Source of the DNA: Leptotrichia sp. HSP-342
GTDB lineage: Bacteria > Fusobacteriota > Fusobacteriia > Fusobacteriales > Leptotrichiaceae
Reading direction: 5' to 3'
NCBI RefSeq assembly: GCF_041199995.1
Contig: NZ_CP165646.1
Coordinates: forward strand, 1,054,001-1,118,000
Length of the DNA: 64,000 nucleotides
The notes under the pieces are model-generated. The model was not told the DNA's origin. It made no database searches and worked only from the letters and a program-made list of their open reading frames with translations. Positions 51,471-60,591 of this stretch are shown one piece after another. The stretch's first letter is position 1, and each line of letters starts with the position of its first letter. A program made the position numbers and the translations under genes.

Positions 51471-52286
51471 CTAATTTTTTTTGTTAATTTTATATTTTAA
51501 TTCTTTAAGTGATATTGGGTTTACTTTCAGTAAATCTTTATAAACATTATTTAGGTGCTTAATTGCAGTTTTGTCGGTTGTTTTTATGCAAGTTTCGTGA
51601 TTTAGCATAAATCCTGTGTCGGTAAAGTTTAAGGAACCTAAAAATGCAATTTTATTATCAATTATGTAGATTTTGCTGTGAAGATTGTAGTTCTTGCTTA
51701 AAATATGAATATTAAAATTATCACGCAACGAATAGTAAAATTCGTTGTTTTTTATTGCTGTTCTTAGAAAAAATGTAAAAATTCCTAGAAAAATTGTTAA
51801 AACTAAAAGATTGTTTTTTGTAATTGGAAATACAGACTTTGTAAAGGAAATATCAAAGAGAAATAGTGTAAAAATTTCTAGTGCTGCAATTGACAAAATT
51901 AAATAGAGTATTGTTAGTATAATTTTTCCCAAGAGAAGAATAAACTTTCCAAAACCTAGTATTGAATGATATTTAAATAAGTTTTTTCGTAAAAAAGGAT
52001 AAATTTTTTCATTATCTTTTGAAACAATATTTACCTGCACGTCTTTATTTAATGAACTAAAAATATCTTCAGTTATCATATCCCCACTTAAAAAGGGAGA
52101 GATTACTGTGATTGATTTCTTGGCTTTTTGGATTGCATTTCGTACACTAATTCCAGCCTTTTTTCCAACATAGATATCACAGGAAATCCCTTCTAGGAAA
52201 GGTTGCTCAGCTTTTGGAATATTTCTTGTTCTTGTAGTTTTTTTCGTTGTGTAGTTAGTTCGTTTTGTTGTCTTTTTTTTTATCAT
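51471..52286 (-). CDS. Phospholipase D-like protein with membrane segments
   Basis: A 271-residue protein. The N-terminus is very basic (Lys/Arg/Thr-rich). Two hydrophobic segments lie at about 118-145 and 158-178. One HKD motif, LHSKIYIIDNKIAFLGSLNFTD (His-x-Lys-x4-Asp), is at about residue 211, and the earlier AIQKAKKSITVISPF matches the first half of the PLD fold without its own HKD. It could act as a dimer or be a nuclease or lipid hydrolase. Its start overlaps the hydrolase gene by 32 bp in another frame, with a weak ribosome site. Confidence 0.78.
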   Translation of the reverse strand: MIKKKTTKRTNYTTKKTTRTRNIPKAEQPFLEGISCDIYVGKKAGISVRNAIQKAKKSITVISPFLSGDMITEDIFSSLNKDVQVNIVSKDNEKIYPFLRKNLFKYHSILGFGKFILLLGKIILTILYLILSIAALEIFTLFLFDISFTKSVFPITKNNLLVLTIFLGIFTFFLRTAIKNNEFYYSLRDNFNIHILSKNYNLHSKIYIIDNKIAFLGSLNFTDTGFMLNHETCIKTTDKTAIKHLNNVYKDLLKVNPISLKELKYKINKKN

Positions 52287-53166
52287 TTTCTTTTATATCA
52301 GGACTTTTTAAAAAGTCAGAAATCTCCTTCATTGTTCGGTTATCTTTCAAAATACTCGTGTGAGTAGTATTATTAATAATTTTAAAATTATCAGATTCCA
52401 TTTTTGCAGTTTCCAAAGGTACCATTCCATCGTCCTTGCCACGAATTATCATTGAATACAGCGGATTATTTGTCTTGTTTCCAATCAGAATCATATAATC
52501 GTAATTAGGCTCGCCAAGCTGATTTACAAAACTATCCTTTTTTGTGCTAAATTGTGGAACGACTTTTCCAAGCATAACTGGGAGTTTGTCTACAAATGGA
52601 ACATCTGCTAGATGGCTTCCGTGGGATGGTGGTGAAATAAATACAACTTTTCCTAAATTTTCAAGAGGATTTTCCTTTAAATAATATCGCAAAATCCCAG
52701 TTCCCATCGAGTGTGCTACAAAATTAATCTTTATATTTTTTTGTGTATTTTCATCATTTTTTTTATCTTTTCGTTTACCATTTTCATCAATTTCATAATA
52801 CTGATTTTCTATTTTTCTATGCAGATTGTCTGCATAAATCTGCCCGTTAATATCTTCAATATTTGGCTTTATATAACGTTCAACAATCTCTTCAGCAGTG
52901 TCCTTGGTAGTAGGATACTGAATATTGATAATTCTGTAATCATTCTTAAATTTTTGTGCGATACTTTCCATATCCGAACTTTTCCCGTAAATACCGTGAA
53001 GAAGTACCGTAAAATCCTGATTTTTTCGAGATTTATCATCTTTTTCATAATACGTCTTGATTTTATACTTATGGTAAAGAAGTCCAGCGACAATATTCTG
53101 AGTTGCAACTGCTCCACCTATTGTAATTATTGATCCAATTAATATATTGTTTGCTATTTTATTCAT
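52255..53166 (-). CDS. Alpha/beta hydrolase (DUF915/lipase-like), membrane anchored
   Basis: A 303-residue protein with an N-terminal membrane segment (ILIGSIITIGGAVATQNIVAG). The hydrolase core begins with FTVLLHGIYGKSSDM; the nucleophile elbow is VAHSMGTG, the acid is likely Asp in GKDDGMVP and the base His in NTTHTSIL. The elbow has Ala in the first Gly position. DUF915 proteins are secreted or surface lipase-like enzymes of unknown substrate. Its ATG overlaps the coaX stop (ATGA), so it is translationally coupled to coaX. Confidence 0.8.
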   Translation of the reverse strand: MNKIANNILIGSIITIGGAVATQNIVAGLLYHKYKIKTYYEKDDKSRKNQDFTVLLHGIYGKSSDMESIAQKFKNDYRIINIQYPTTKDTAEEIVERYIKPNIEDINGQIYADNLHRKIENQYYEIDENGKRKDKKNDENTQKNIKINFVAHSMGTGILRYYLKENPLENLGKVVFISPPSHGSHLADVPFVDKLPVMLGKVVPQFSTKKDSFVNQLGEPNYDYMILIGNKTNNPLYSMIIRGKDDGMVPLETAKMESDNFKIINNTTHTSILKDNRTMKEISDFLKSPDIKENDKKKDNKTN

Positions 53167-53951
53167 ATTATTTCCTTATATTTATTTTTATTGAAGTTGT
53201 AAAATTCAAAAATTCCCATTTCTCCAAGTTTTGCTACATATTCATCAATTTCTTCGATATATTCTGAAATTTTTTGTCCCTGTCCTCCAGTTGCGATAAC
53301 GTAAGCGTTTGGAAAGGAATTTTTGTATTGTAAAATCAATTCTTTTATTGCACCAACATTTCCGTAAAAGATACCGGCATTTATTTGTGAAATTGTATTT
53401 ATTCCCAAAACTGTTTCAGGCTCGGTAAATTCGATTTTTGGCAAGGCAGCGGTATTGCTAAACAAGGCATTTATTGAAAGTGTGATTCCAGGAAGAATGC
53501 AGCCACCCATATAAGTGGAATCTTTTATCATGTCAAAAGTTGTGGCTGTACCAAAATCAATTATTAAAAGTTCCTTTTCTGGATACAGTTTTTTTGCGGC
53601 CAAAATGTCTACAATCCTGTCTGCACCAAGACCACGTTCCATATTTGGCAAAATTTTTATTTCATTTTCTACCTTGTCAAGTGTTACAAACATTGGATTG
53701 ATGTTAAAATATTTTTTTCCAAGTCTTGTAAAATTTTCGTTAATATTTGGAACAACTGATGAAATAACAATATTTTTAATATCTGAGATTTCTAAATTGC
53801 TGTTTTTTGCAAATTCCTTTAACATTACAAAAAGAGTATCTTCGGTAAATTCCAGATGTGTCGGTATTCTGAAAGTTGCTAGAATATCGCCATTTTCATT
53901 ATAAAAAATTGGTATAATATGTGTATTTCCAATATCAAATCCTAAAATCAT
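53163..53951 (-). CDS. coaX: Type III pantothenate kinase
   Basis: First step of coenzyme A synthesis, converting pantothenate to 4'-phosphopantothenate with ATP. The ASKHA-fold motifs are present: GFDIGNTHI at the start, MERGLGADRI in the middle and LIIDFGTATTFD, followed by GGCILPGITLS. The 262-residue length is normal. It is first in an operon with the hydrolase and PLD-like genes. Confidence 0.95.
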   Translation of the reverse strand: MILGFDIGNTHIIPIFYNENGDILATFRIPTHLEFTEDTLFVMLKEFAKNSNLEISDIKNIVISSVVPNINENFTRLGKKYFNINPMFVTLDKVENEIKILPNMERGLGADRIVDILAAKKLYPEKELLIIDFGTATTFDMIKDSTYMGGCILPGITLSINALFSNTAALPKIEFTEPETVLGINTISQINAGIFYGNVGAIKELILQYKNSFPNAYVIATGGQGQKISEYIEEIDEYVAKLGEMGIFEFYNFNKNKYKEII

Positions 53952-53972
53952 TATTTTTCCTTTCTGTTAGTG

Positions 53973-54368
53973 ATACTAATCCCCTTTTAAATAGCGGATT
54001 TATTATAAACTTATCTAATAAATGATATAAACCCAATATTTTCAAATAATTTAAGATGTAATTTTTATTTTTTAAACAGGATTTAGTATAAATTAATCCG
54101 TCGGAGCATTTTTCTGTGCTGACAAAACTGTTTGAGCATAGCGAGTTTTTTGTCAGTGCAGGAAAATGTCGTAGACTAGCCATAGGTTATTGCGTAGCAA
54201 TCTTGCCATAATTTTAATTATTAGGATAAACCTTTATTGCAAGGTAAGGTTTTGCGGCAATGAGCAATCCTACGAAAATAAAATAGAAAAAAATTGAATG
54301 ATTATGAATGAACTATTAAAAAATCCTATTATAAAAATTTATTCTCATTTTTAAACGGAGTTTAGTAT
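53973..54368 (+). repeat. Repeat family 1, copy C (full length, 396 bp)
   Basis: Fills most of the 478-bp gap (53952-54429). Left end ATACTAATCCCCTTTTAAA (53973-53991) and right end TTTAAACGGAGTTTAGTAT (54350-54368) are inverted repeats. An inner end copy lies at 54071-54089 and the core hairpin at 54107-54168. Nearly identical to copy A through the centre. The 82-codon frame at 53935-54183 runs across it and is not a gene. Confidence 0.85.
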
Positions 54369-54429
54369 GAGTTTATTAAAAGATTAAACTCAAAATCTTG
54401 TCTAACTTTAAATATATAAAGATATTTTT

Positions 54430-56082
54430 TTATTTTACAAACAGCTTAATATAAGCAACAATTGATAAAATAACGCCTATAATCGCTTCTCCGCTCATTA
54501 ATCCATTAGAAATTAAAAGCAGGTTTGAGTGAGATTTTTGTGAAATTCTGTTTCCAAAAAAACTTGCAAGTCCGCCTAAAAATACAGTTGAAGTTAAATA
54601 AAACGGTACATAGATTCCAATTCCAAAAGTTAAAACTGGTAAATTTAACAGGCTTAAAAGCAGTCCCGCTATAAGTCCAATAAAGAAAATATTCAAAAAC
54701 GGAATTCCGTTTATTACTGTTGCAACAATGGAGGCTTGTAATGCTATCAAATCGGTATTTTCTACTGGACCGATAGTTTTATAGACTCTGAAAAATACAA
54801 AAAATAAGAATGTTATTACAAAAGAACTTGCAATTGAGCCGATTAATTCACCAAAAAGCTGTTCTGATGGATTTACTTTCGTTTTGTAGCCTGATTTAAA
54901 GTCATTTAGAATATCGCCAGAAAGTCCACATGCGACGGCTATAATGCAAGCCAGTAAAAATAGTGTCAGAGTGTTTAAGTTTGTAGAAAATTTTATTCCG
55001 CCAATGTTTAATCCGTTTAACATTTTATTTAAAAATGAAATTACCAGAATTGTGATTATAGCGTAAATTTCCATTGGATTAACTCCAGTCTTTCCAGTCG
55101 AATAACCTGCGATTATCGTGCATAAAATCGAGATTAGTACTAAAACTAATGCAAGAAATATAGGAAGTTTATAAATAAAAATTATTATAGTTATTGAAAC
55201 GGCTGATAAAATAAATAATTTTGTAACAATACTTCTATTTTCTGAATTATTCTTTGATTTATTTGAAAAAATAATTTTTAAAATTACAGCAATTCCAATT
55301 CCAATCATAAATCCCATTCCAAAACTATTTTTCATAATAGGAAAATCAGCAATTTTAAACATTTTTGCAAGCGGTTCCCCAACAAAAATTACAGCAGCGC
55401 CACCTAAAAACCAGACAAATGTATTTAAAAATCCAAGCACATACCCGATTCCGACTAAAAGAGGCGACACATAAAAGCTGAAAGGCAGATTTTTTAGTGA
55501 GACTAATGCTGGAATAATAGGAGCTTTTCCTTTTGAAAAATTAAAATCACGCAAGAGAGCGACAATGGAGCTAAATAATGTTCCAAAACCGACATAACGA
55601 ATATTTCCCGTATTTTTTCCAGAATTTACAAGGTTATATGCTGCTTCTCCAATCGGAAATTCTAATTTTTCCTCTTCAATCAGCTTTGTACGAAAAATAT
55701 ATGATAAAAATGCTCCAGCAATACTTCCAATCAAAATAGTCAAAAATAACAGCTGCTGATTAATATCCGTAAGCTTTCCGCCTAAAATAAGATAGGCAGG
55801 CATTGTGAAAGCAACTCCGCCAGCCACCATTGATCCAGCGCTCATAATTGTATGCGTAATTGTAATCTCTTTATTATTAGCCTTTTTAAAGAAGTTTAGA
55901 GTCATCATAGATAAAAGTGTGACCATTATCGTAGGCCATGGTAATGCTCCAAATTTCAGGACGATGTAAAAGGAACTGGCGGATACTAGGATTGCTCCGA
56001 TAATTCCTGTAAAAATTGCTGAAAATGTTATATTTATTTCATTATTTTTAGTTCTAGTTCTTGTTTTCTTTGTTTTTGTCAT
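54430..56082 (-). CDS. OPT-family oligopeptide transporter
   Basis: A 550-residue membrane protein with about 14 hydrophobic segments. ITFSAIFTGIIGAILVSASSF at the beginning, EEKLEFPIGEAAYNLVNSG and PSEQLFGELIGSI are typical of bacterial OPT proteins. They import short peptides or peptide-metal complexes. TAAAGGAGGAAAC is a strong ribosome site and the promoter upstream is near consensus. It is transcribed alone. Confidence 0.88.
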   Translation of the reverse strand: MTKTKKTRTRTKNNEINITFSAIFTGIIGAILVSASSFYIVLKFGALPWPTIMVTLLSMMTLNFFKKANNKEITITHTIMSAGSMVAGGVAFTMPAYLILGGKLTDINQQLLFLTILIGSIAGAFLSYIFRTKLIEEEKLEFPIGEAAYNLVNSGKNTGNIRYVGFGTLFSSIVALLRDFNFSKGKAPIIPALVSLKNLPFSFYVSPLLVGIGYVLGFLNTFVWFLGGAAVIFVGEPLAKMFKIADFPIMKNSFGMGFMIGIGIAVILKIIFSNKSKNNSENRSIVTKLFILSAVSITIIIFIYKLPIFLALVLVLISILCTIIAGYSTGKTGVNPMEIYAIITILVISFLNKMLNGLNIGGIKFSTNLNTLTLFLLACIIAVACGLSGDILNDFKSGYKTKVNPSEQLFGELIGSIASSFVITFLFFVFFRVYKTIGPVENTDLIALQASIVATVINGIPFLNIFFIGLIAGLLLSLLNLPVLTFGIGIYVPFYLTSTVFLGGLASFFGNRISQKSHSNLLLISNGLMSGEAIIGVILSIVAYIKLFVK

Positions 56083-56110
56083 TAAGTTTCCTCCTTTAGT
56101 ATTTGTTAAA

Positions 56111-56140
56111 ATTTTACTTCATTTTTAGGTTGTTTGTCAA
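56111..56140 (-). promoter_or_regulatory. Promoter of the OPT transporter gene
   Basis: On the minus strand TTGACA (56140-56135), 18 bp, TAAAAT (56116-56111). The leader would be about 22 nt. Confidence 0.75.
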
Positions 56141-56507
56141 TTAAATTTTATAAAGTTAGAGCAGTGATATTTTAGTGGTGTACTTCCGTATCAAAAAATT
56201 CTTATAAATTTTTCTTGCAAAATAAAATAAAATATGATAAACTGTTTTAGTAATTAAATTAGAAGTAGAAACATTGTTTCTCACCTTTCCATCAATATAT
56301 TTAGATTTTGGATTGATTTTTTAAATAGAAATAGAATAATGAGTTCTATTTTCAGGATGAGTTGGGTATTAGTTATTTGATATTTTATAATAAAACAAGT
56401 ATTTTTATTATACTAATTTTGTTGTAGAATTTGTTTATATGATAACTATTGAGCAAGGTTTCTTATATCTTGTTTTTTTATTGTAAAAAAACTAGGAGGT
56501 GTTTTTT
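56141..56507 (+). promoter_or_regulatory. Long leader upstream of infC
   Basis: A 367-bp A+T-rich stretch without a gene. It contains small inverted repeats (AGAAAC/GTTTCT near 56267, ATCAAT/ATTGAT near 56291) and, just before the ribosome site, a weak stem GCAAG / CTTGT with a T run near 56453-56480. In Bacillus the infC-rpmI-rplT leader is regulated by premature termination through L20; a similar control is possible here but the stem is weak. Confidence 0.4.
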
Positions 56508-57032
56508 ATAAGAGGAAATAACCGATCTGATGAGCCAAGAATGAATGAGCGAATTAGGGCAAGAGAAATTAGAGTTGTTGGTGATGATGGAGAACAGTTT
56601 GGAGTAATGTCGGCTAGAGATGCGTTGGCGCTTGCAGCAGAAAAGGAATTGGACTTAGTTGAAATTTCACCAAATGCAACACCGCCTGTATGCAAAATTA
56701 TGGACTATGGAAAATTCAAGTATGAGAAAACGAAGAAAGACAAGGAAAATAAGAAAAAACAAAAAAATGTCGTTATTAAAGAGATTAGAATTAAACCTCA
56801 TATTGACGAGCATGATAAAGAAACAAAAATTTCTCAAATTGAAAAATTTATAGCTAAGGAGCATAAGGTAAAAGTCAGCCTAAGACTTACAGGTAGAGAA
56901 AGATTACATGCAGAATCTGCTATTAAAGTATTAGACGAGTTTGCAAGCCATTTTGAAGAAACTGCAACAGTTGAGAAAAAATACGGAAAAGAACAGGTTC
57001 AAAAATTTATTTTATTATCGCCTAAAAAATAA
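56508..57032 (+). CDS. infC: Translation initiation factor IF-3
   Basis: Binds the 30S subunit and checks start codon pairing. Domains: N-terminal part with [23 protein letters not shown], a Lys-rich linker and a C-terminal part with [13 protein letters not shown] and [11 protein letters not shown]. The start is unusual. AGGAGG ends at 56499 and the first plausible codon is ATA at 56508 with 8-bp spacing, giving 174 residues starting (M)[15 protein letters not shown]. The GTG at 56499 overlaps the ribosome site itself. A rare start codon is known for infC in other bacteria (AUU in E. coli), where IF-3 represses its own gene. It begins the infC-rpmI-rplT operon. Confidence 0.9.
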   Translation: MRGNNRSDEPRMNERIRAREIRVVGDDGEQFGVMSARDALALAAEKELDLVEISPNATPPVCKIMDYGKFKYEKTKKDKENKKKQKNVVIKEIRIKPHIDEHDKETKISQIEKFIAKEHKVKVSLRLTGRERLHAESAIKVLDEFASHFEETATVEKKYGKEQVQKFILLSPKK

Positions 57033-57076
57033 AGGCAAAATTTAAAAAAGTGAAAAGTGATTTAGGAGGAAAGAAA

Positions 57077-57283
57077 ATGCCAAAAATGAAAACACATAAA
57101 GGAACAAAAAAGAGAGTTAAAGTTACAGGAAGTGGAAAAATTTCTATAAGACACTCAGGAAAGAGCCATATCTTGACTAAAAAGACTCATAAAAGAAAAA
57201 AACGTCTAGGACAAGACGCAATCGCTCCAAAAGGTGCTGAAAGAAAAATCAAAAAAGCATTGGCTGGACAAGAAGGAAGATAG
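57077..57283 (+). CDS. rpmI: 50S ribosomal protein L35
   Basis: Small basic protein of 68 residues; [21 protein letters not shown] is the standard L35 N-terminus. AGGAGG is 7 bp before the ATG at 57077; an in-frame ATG at 57050 precedes the ribosome site and is rejected. Lies between infC and rplT. Confidence 0.97.
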   Translation: MPKMKTHKGTKKRVKVTGSGKISIRHSGKSHILTKKTHKRKKRLGQDAIAPKGAERKIKKALAGQEGR

Positions 57284-57483
57284 TTTAAGTAATTACCTTA
57301 AAATTATTTTTAAAAAAGCAATTTAACAAATTTATTACTTTTATTTAAAAGTGAAGTTAAAAAAAGCAGTTTAAAACAAAAGTTAACAGCTTTTTATTAA
57401 AAAATTAAAATTAAAAATTAACAAAAGTTAGTTCTGAAAATATAAAGAACAAAAAACGGCTAAAATATCAAGGAGGAAAGAAG

Positions 57484-57828
57484 ATGCCAAGAGTAAAAAC
57501 AGGAATAGTTAGAAGAAAAAGACATAAAAAAGTTTTAAAAGAAGCAAAAGGTTATAGAGGAGCCATAAAAACAAATTATAAAAAGGCTAATGAAGCAGTT
57601 AAAAAAGCTATGGCTTACGCAACTGAACATAGAAAATTGAAAAAAAGAAAAATGCGTGAATTATGGATTATCAGAATTAACGCTGCTGCAAGATTAAATG
57701 GAATTTCTTATTCAAGATTAATGAACGGACTTAAAAAAGCTGGAATTGAGCTTGACAGAAAAGTTTTAGCAGACTTAGCATTAAATAACCCTGCTGAATT
57801 TGCAAAATTAGTAGAAAAAGTTAAATAG
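57484..57828 (+). CDS. rplT: 50S ribosomal protein L20
   Basis: Ribosomal protein of 114 residues, needed early in 50S assembly and in other bacteria the regulator of this operon. [24 protein letters not shown] at the start and [35 protein letters not shown] in the core are characteristic. AAGGAGGA precedes the ATG. The 200-bp gap after rpmI holds A/T-rich inverted segments that might be an L20 target. Confidence 0.98.
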   Translation: MPRVKTGIVRRKRHKKVLKEAKGYRGAIKTNYKKANEAVKKAMAYATEHRKLKKRKMRELWIIRINAAARLNGISYSRLMNGLKKAGIELDRKVLADLALNNPAEFAKLVEKVK

Positions 57829-57844
57829 AAATAAATAACAAATC

Positions 57845-57893
57845 AATACTCAAATGGTAATTTTTAATAAAATAAGCTATTTGAGTATTTTTA
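57845..57893 (+). terminator. Intrinsic terminator of the infC-rpmI-rplT operon
   Basis: AATACTCAAAT (57845-57855) pairs perfectly with ATTTGAGTATT (57879-57889), followed by TTTT. It begins 17 bp after rplT. Confidence 0.85.
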
Positions 57894-58175
57894 AAATTAG
57901 AAGATTATATATCGTATTTTTTACAATAAAAGTTAAAATAATTCAAATAATTGATATTTATGATACAAAGAAACACAGTTTCTTTTATTTTAATGAAATT
58001 TTTCTTGAAAAATATTTCAAAGAATAATTATATAAAAAATCTTTTAATTATAAATGTTTTAATAAAAATTATAATATTAAAATTTAAGATATCTAATAAT
58101 TGTAATTAAAAATTAATTAGATTTGATTAGAAAAGGCTATACTTATAAACCTTGTAAAATAGATAAATTGTGGAT

Positions 58176-58277
58176 TATGAGATAGCCCTTTTTATATAGG
58201 GAAATTAAATAAATAATGTTTTTTTGGGCTATCTCATAAAATGGTCTTTTATTCAAAAAAACAAATTTCCCTATATA
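58176..58277. other. Interleaved inverted repeats, possible pseudoknot or switch
   Basis: Arm A TATGAGATAGCCC (58176-58188) has its exact complement A' at 58226-58238 (13 bp). Arm B TATATAGGGAAATT (58193-58206) has its exact complement B' at 58264-58277 (14 bp). The order is A, B, A', B', as in an H-type pseudoknot. The surrounding gap 57829-58555 (727 bp) has no convincing gene. A remnant of insertion-sequence ends is the main alternative, since GGGCTATCTCAT resembles ends of some IS families. Confidence 0.6.
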
Positions 58278-58446
58278 GCCAAATGATTGTTAATTATTAA
58301 TTAACTTTCCTTTGACATTATTATTATAGCATGAAAGTTAAAAAAGTCAATATCATAAATTAAATATTTTTAAAAAAATTTTGAATTTTTTGGAAAATAT
58401 ATATTTTTAATTCTTGAGATAGTATTTAAATAAATTTAAATTATGC

Positions 58447-58474
58447 TTGAAAATATTGAAAATTGGGGTAAAAT
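58447..58474 (+). promoter_or_regulatory. Promoter of hpt
   Basis: TTGAAA (58447-58452), 16 bp, TAAAAT (58469-58474). The leader would be about 75 nt. Confidence 0.65.
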
Positions 58475-58555
58475 AGAGTTTAAGGAAAGTTATTTAACAT
58501 TTGTGTATTTTTTTAGACAAATACGTGGTAGAAAAATTAATGATGGAGGATAATT

Positions 58556-59110
58556 ATGACAAAAGATGTTGAATTTGGAATAAAAGAGCAGCTTATTACT
58601 AAAGAAGAAATTCAGAAAAGATTAAAAGAATTAGGAGAACAAATTACAGAAGATTTTAAAAACGAAAATGAACCGCTTATAGTTGTTGGGCTTTTAAAAG
58701 GATCGATTGTGTTTATGGCTGATTTGATTAGAGAAATAAGATTGCCACTTGAAATTGATTTTATTGAGGCTTCTAGTTATGGAGAAGGAATTCAAAGTTC
58801 TAGGGAAGTTAAGATTTTGAAGGATTTGAGAAGTACAATTAGCGGAAAAAATGTGTTAGTTGTGGAAGATATTATTGATTCAGGATTTACGTTAAAAAAA
58901 GTATTACAGCTTTTAGGAAGTAGAAACCCTAAGAAAGTCTCACTATGTACGCTTTTGGACAAGCCTGAAAGAAGAGAAGTGGAAGTTGATGTGCAATATG
59001 TTGGTTTTGAAATTCCAAATGAATTTGTTGTAGGATATGGACTTGACTTTAATGAAAATTATAGAAATCTTGAATATGTAGGGATTGCTGAACCATCGGT
59101 ATTTGAATAG
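58556..59110 (+). CDS. hpt: Hypoxanthine phosphoribosyltransferase
   Basis: Purine salvage enzyme making IMP and GMP from PRPP and the free bases. The 184-residue protein has VVGLLKGSIVFMADLIR near the N-terminus, EASSYGEG and the PRPP-binding motif NVLVVEDIIDSGFTL, and the base-site YVGFEIPNEFVVGYGLDFNE. GGAGGA lies close to the ATG. It appears to be a single-gene transcript. Confidence 0.95.
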   Translation: MTKDVEFGIKEQLITKEEIQKRLKELGEQITEDFKNENEPLIVVGLLKGSIVFMADLIREIRLPLEIDFIEASSYGEGIQSSREVKILKDLRSTISGKNVLVVEDIIDSGFTLKKVLQLLGSRNPKKVSLCTLLDKPERREVEVDVQYVGFEIPNEFVVGYGLDFNENYRNLEYVGIAEPSVFE

Positions 59111-59339
59111 ATTTAAAATTAATTTTTTTATTAGGATTTAATTTTGAAATTTATGATAAACAATTATAAAAGTAATAGTATAAAAAATCCAATAAATATA
59201 ATATTTTTATCTAAAATATTAAAATTTTATTTTAAAAATGCTTAAGAAAAATAGTAAAAATTAGAATTGTAAGACCATTTTAACTATTAGAGAATTTAGA
59301 CTTTTACGAATAAGTATATTTATTAAATGAGGAGAAATA

Positions 59340-60188
59340 TTGAAAAGAAATAAAGAAAAACATCATAAAAAGAACAAAAACTTTGAGAATGAAAATCATA
59401 AAGCTAAAAAGAAATATGGACAGAATTTTTTAAATGACAGCAATTTATCAGATGAAATTTTAGACATAGCAAATATAAATGAGGAAACAGAAGTTCTGGA
59501 AATAGGGCCAGGGTTGGGATTTTTGACAGAAAAATTGATTGAAAATTCTAAATTTTTGACTGCTTTTGAGATAGATAATGACTTGATACCGTTTTTGAAT
59601 AAAAAATTTGAAAATAAGCAAAATTTTAAATTAATCCATCAGGATTTTATGGAAGCAGATTTGAAAAAATTTTTTGAAGATAAGAAAAATGTTAAAGTTG
59701 TGGCAAATATTCCGTATTATATAACTTCGCCGATTATTAACAAACTTTTGGAATACCGTGAGAATATTGATGAAATTTATTTGATGGTGCAAAAGGAAGT
59801 GGCAGAGCGGATTGCTTCCCAGCCTCATAGTAAAAATATGAGTCTGCTTACACATGCAGTTCAATTTTATGCTGAAGCAGAATATCTGTTTACTGTGTCT
59901 AAAGAAAAATTTGATCCTATTCCAAAAGTTGATTCAGCATTTTTAGGAATAAAAATTTTGAAAGATAAAAGATATGAAAGCCAGATTTCAGAAGAAAAAT
60001 ATTTTAAATATTTAAAAGAAGCATTTTCCAATAAACGAAAGAGTATTGCTAACAATTTAACGAAATTAGGATTTTCAAAGGATGTAGTTGGATCAGCACT
60101 AGAGAAAGTTGGAAAGACAAGGCTTGCACGGACTGAAGAGTTTTCTGTTCAGGAGTTTATTGATTTTATTGAGATTTTAGAAAAATAA
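59340..60188 (+). CDS. rsmA: 16S rRNA (adenine1518/1519-N6)-dimethyltransferase
   Basis: KsgA/RsmA dimethylates two adjacent adenines near the 3' end of 16S rRNA. Motif I is EVLEIGPGLGFLTEKLI and motif IV NIPYYITSPI; KKKYGQNFLND is the usual start of the methyltransferase. The protein has a basic His/Lys/Asn-rich extension of about 25 residues before this. The start is TTG at 59340, directly after AGGAGAAATA. 282 residues. Confidence 0.95.
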   Translation: MKRNKEKHHKKNKNFENENHKAKKKYGQNFLNDSNLSDEILDIANINEETEVLEIGPGLGFLTEKLIENSKFLTAFEIDNDLIPFLNKKFENKQNFKLIHQDFMEADLKKFFEDKKNVKVVANIPYYITSPIINKLLEYRENIDEIYLMVQKEVAERIASQPHSKNMSLLTHAVQFYAEAEYLFTVSKEKFDPIPKVDSAFLGIKILKDKRYESQISEEKYFKYLKEAFSNKRKSIANNLTKLGFSKDVVGSALEKVGKTRLARTEEFSVQEFIDFIEILEK

Positions 60189-60190
60189 AT

Positions 60191-60299
60191 TATACTCAAA
60201 CCTATTTAAAATTAAACTACTAAAAATTATATAGATTTAAGGTTTTAGTAAAATAGTCATAATTTTTGAGTTCTGTTTTGAACTAGTTTTACTATAAAT
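60191..60299 (+). repeat. Repeat family 2, copy 2 (109 bp)
   Basis: First 49 bp identical to the complement of 34775-34823. It starts 2 bp after the rsmA stop codon. A short shared string, AGTAGTTTAATTTTAAA, also occurs near 61590. Confidence 0.8.
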
Positions 60300-60300
60300 A

Positions 60301-60326
60301 GGCTTGGAATTATAGTACTCCAAGCC
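60301..60326. terminator. Hairpin overlapping the end of the DUF4911-like gene
   Basis: GGCTTGGA (60301-60308) pairs perfectly with TCCAAGCC (60319-60326). It sits at the convergent ends of rsmA and the minus-strand gene and overlaps the last codons of the latter. A terminator role is likely although the T runs are short. Confidence 0.5.
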
Positions 60327-60570
60327 ATTCTCTTTTTTCTAGAATTTCTATTTCGATATTTTTTTGCTTTAATGTTTCGATTGCGTTATCCATATCATCT
60401 AAAAGATAAGAATTTGTAAGAATTTTTATTAAACCATTCTGATTGTCAAGAGTTCTTACATTTCCTAATCCATCGTATGCTTCTATGATTTTGTTGATAA
60501 AATCAATATGTTCTTTTTTCGTTTGAATAATGTATTCCCAGCTTTTTATTTGCATTTCTGTATTTTCCAT
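60310..60570 (-). CDS. Small DUF4911-like protein, 86 aa
   Basis: The sequence KEHIDFINKIIEAYDGLGNVRTLDNQNGLIKIL resembles the DUF4911 pattern (residues that follow an EGyeGl.vvrTld.k.g core). The C-terminal helix IETLKQKNIEIEILEKREW completes it. Function unknown. It is 21 bp after ttcA, so it is probably cotranscribed with it. Confidence 0.65.
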   Translation of the reverse strand: MENTEMQIKSWEYIIQTKKEHIDFINKIIEAYDGLGNVRTLDNQNGLIKILTNSYLLDDMDNAIETLKQKNIEIEILEKREWLGVL

Positions 60571-60591
60571 TTCTTGCTTTTACCTTTCTTT

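Noticed and set aside
53935..54183. Minus-strand open frame of 82 codons
   Set aside because: It runs through repeat copy C and the end of coaX; no ribosome site.
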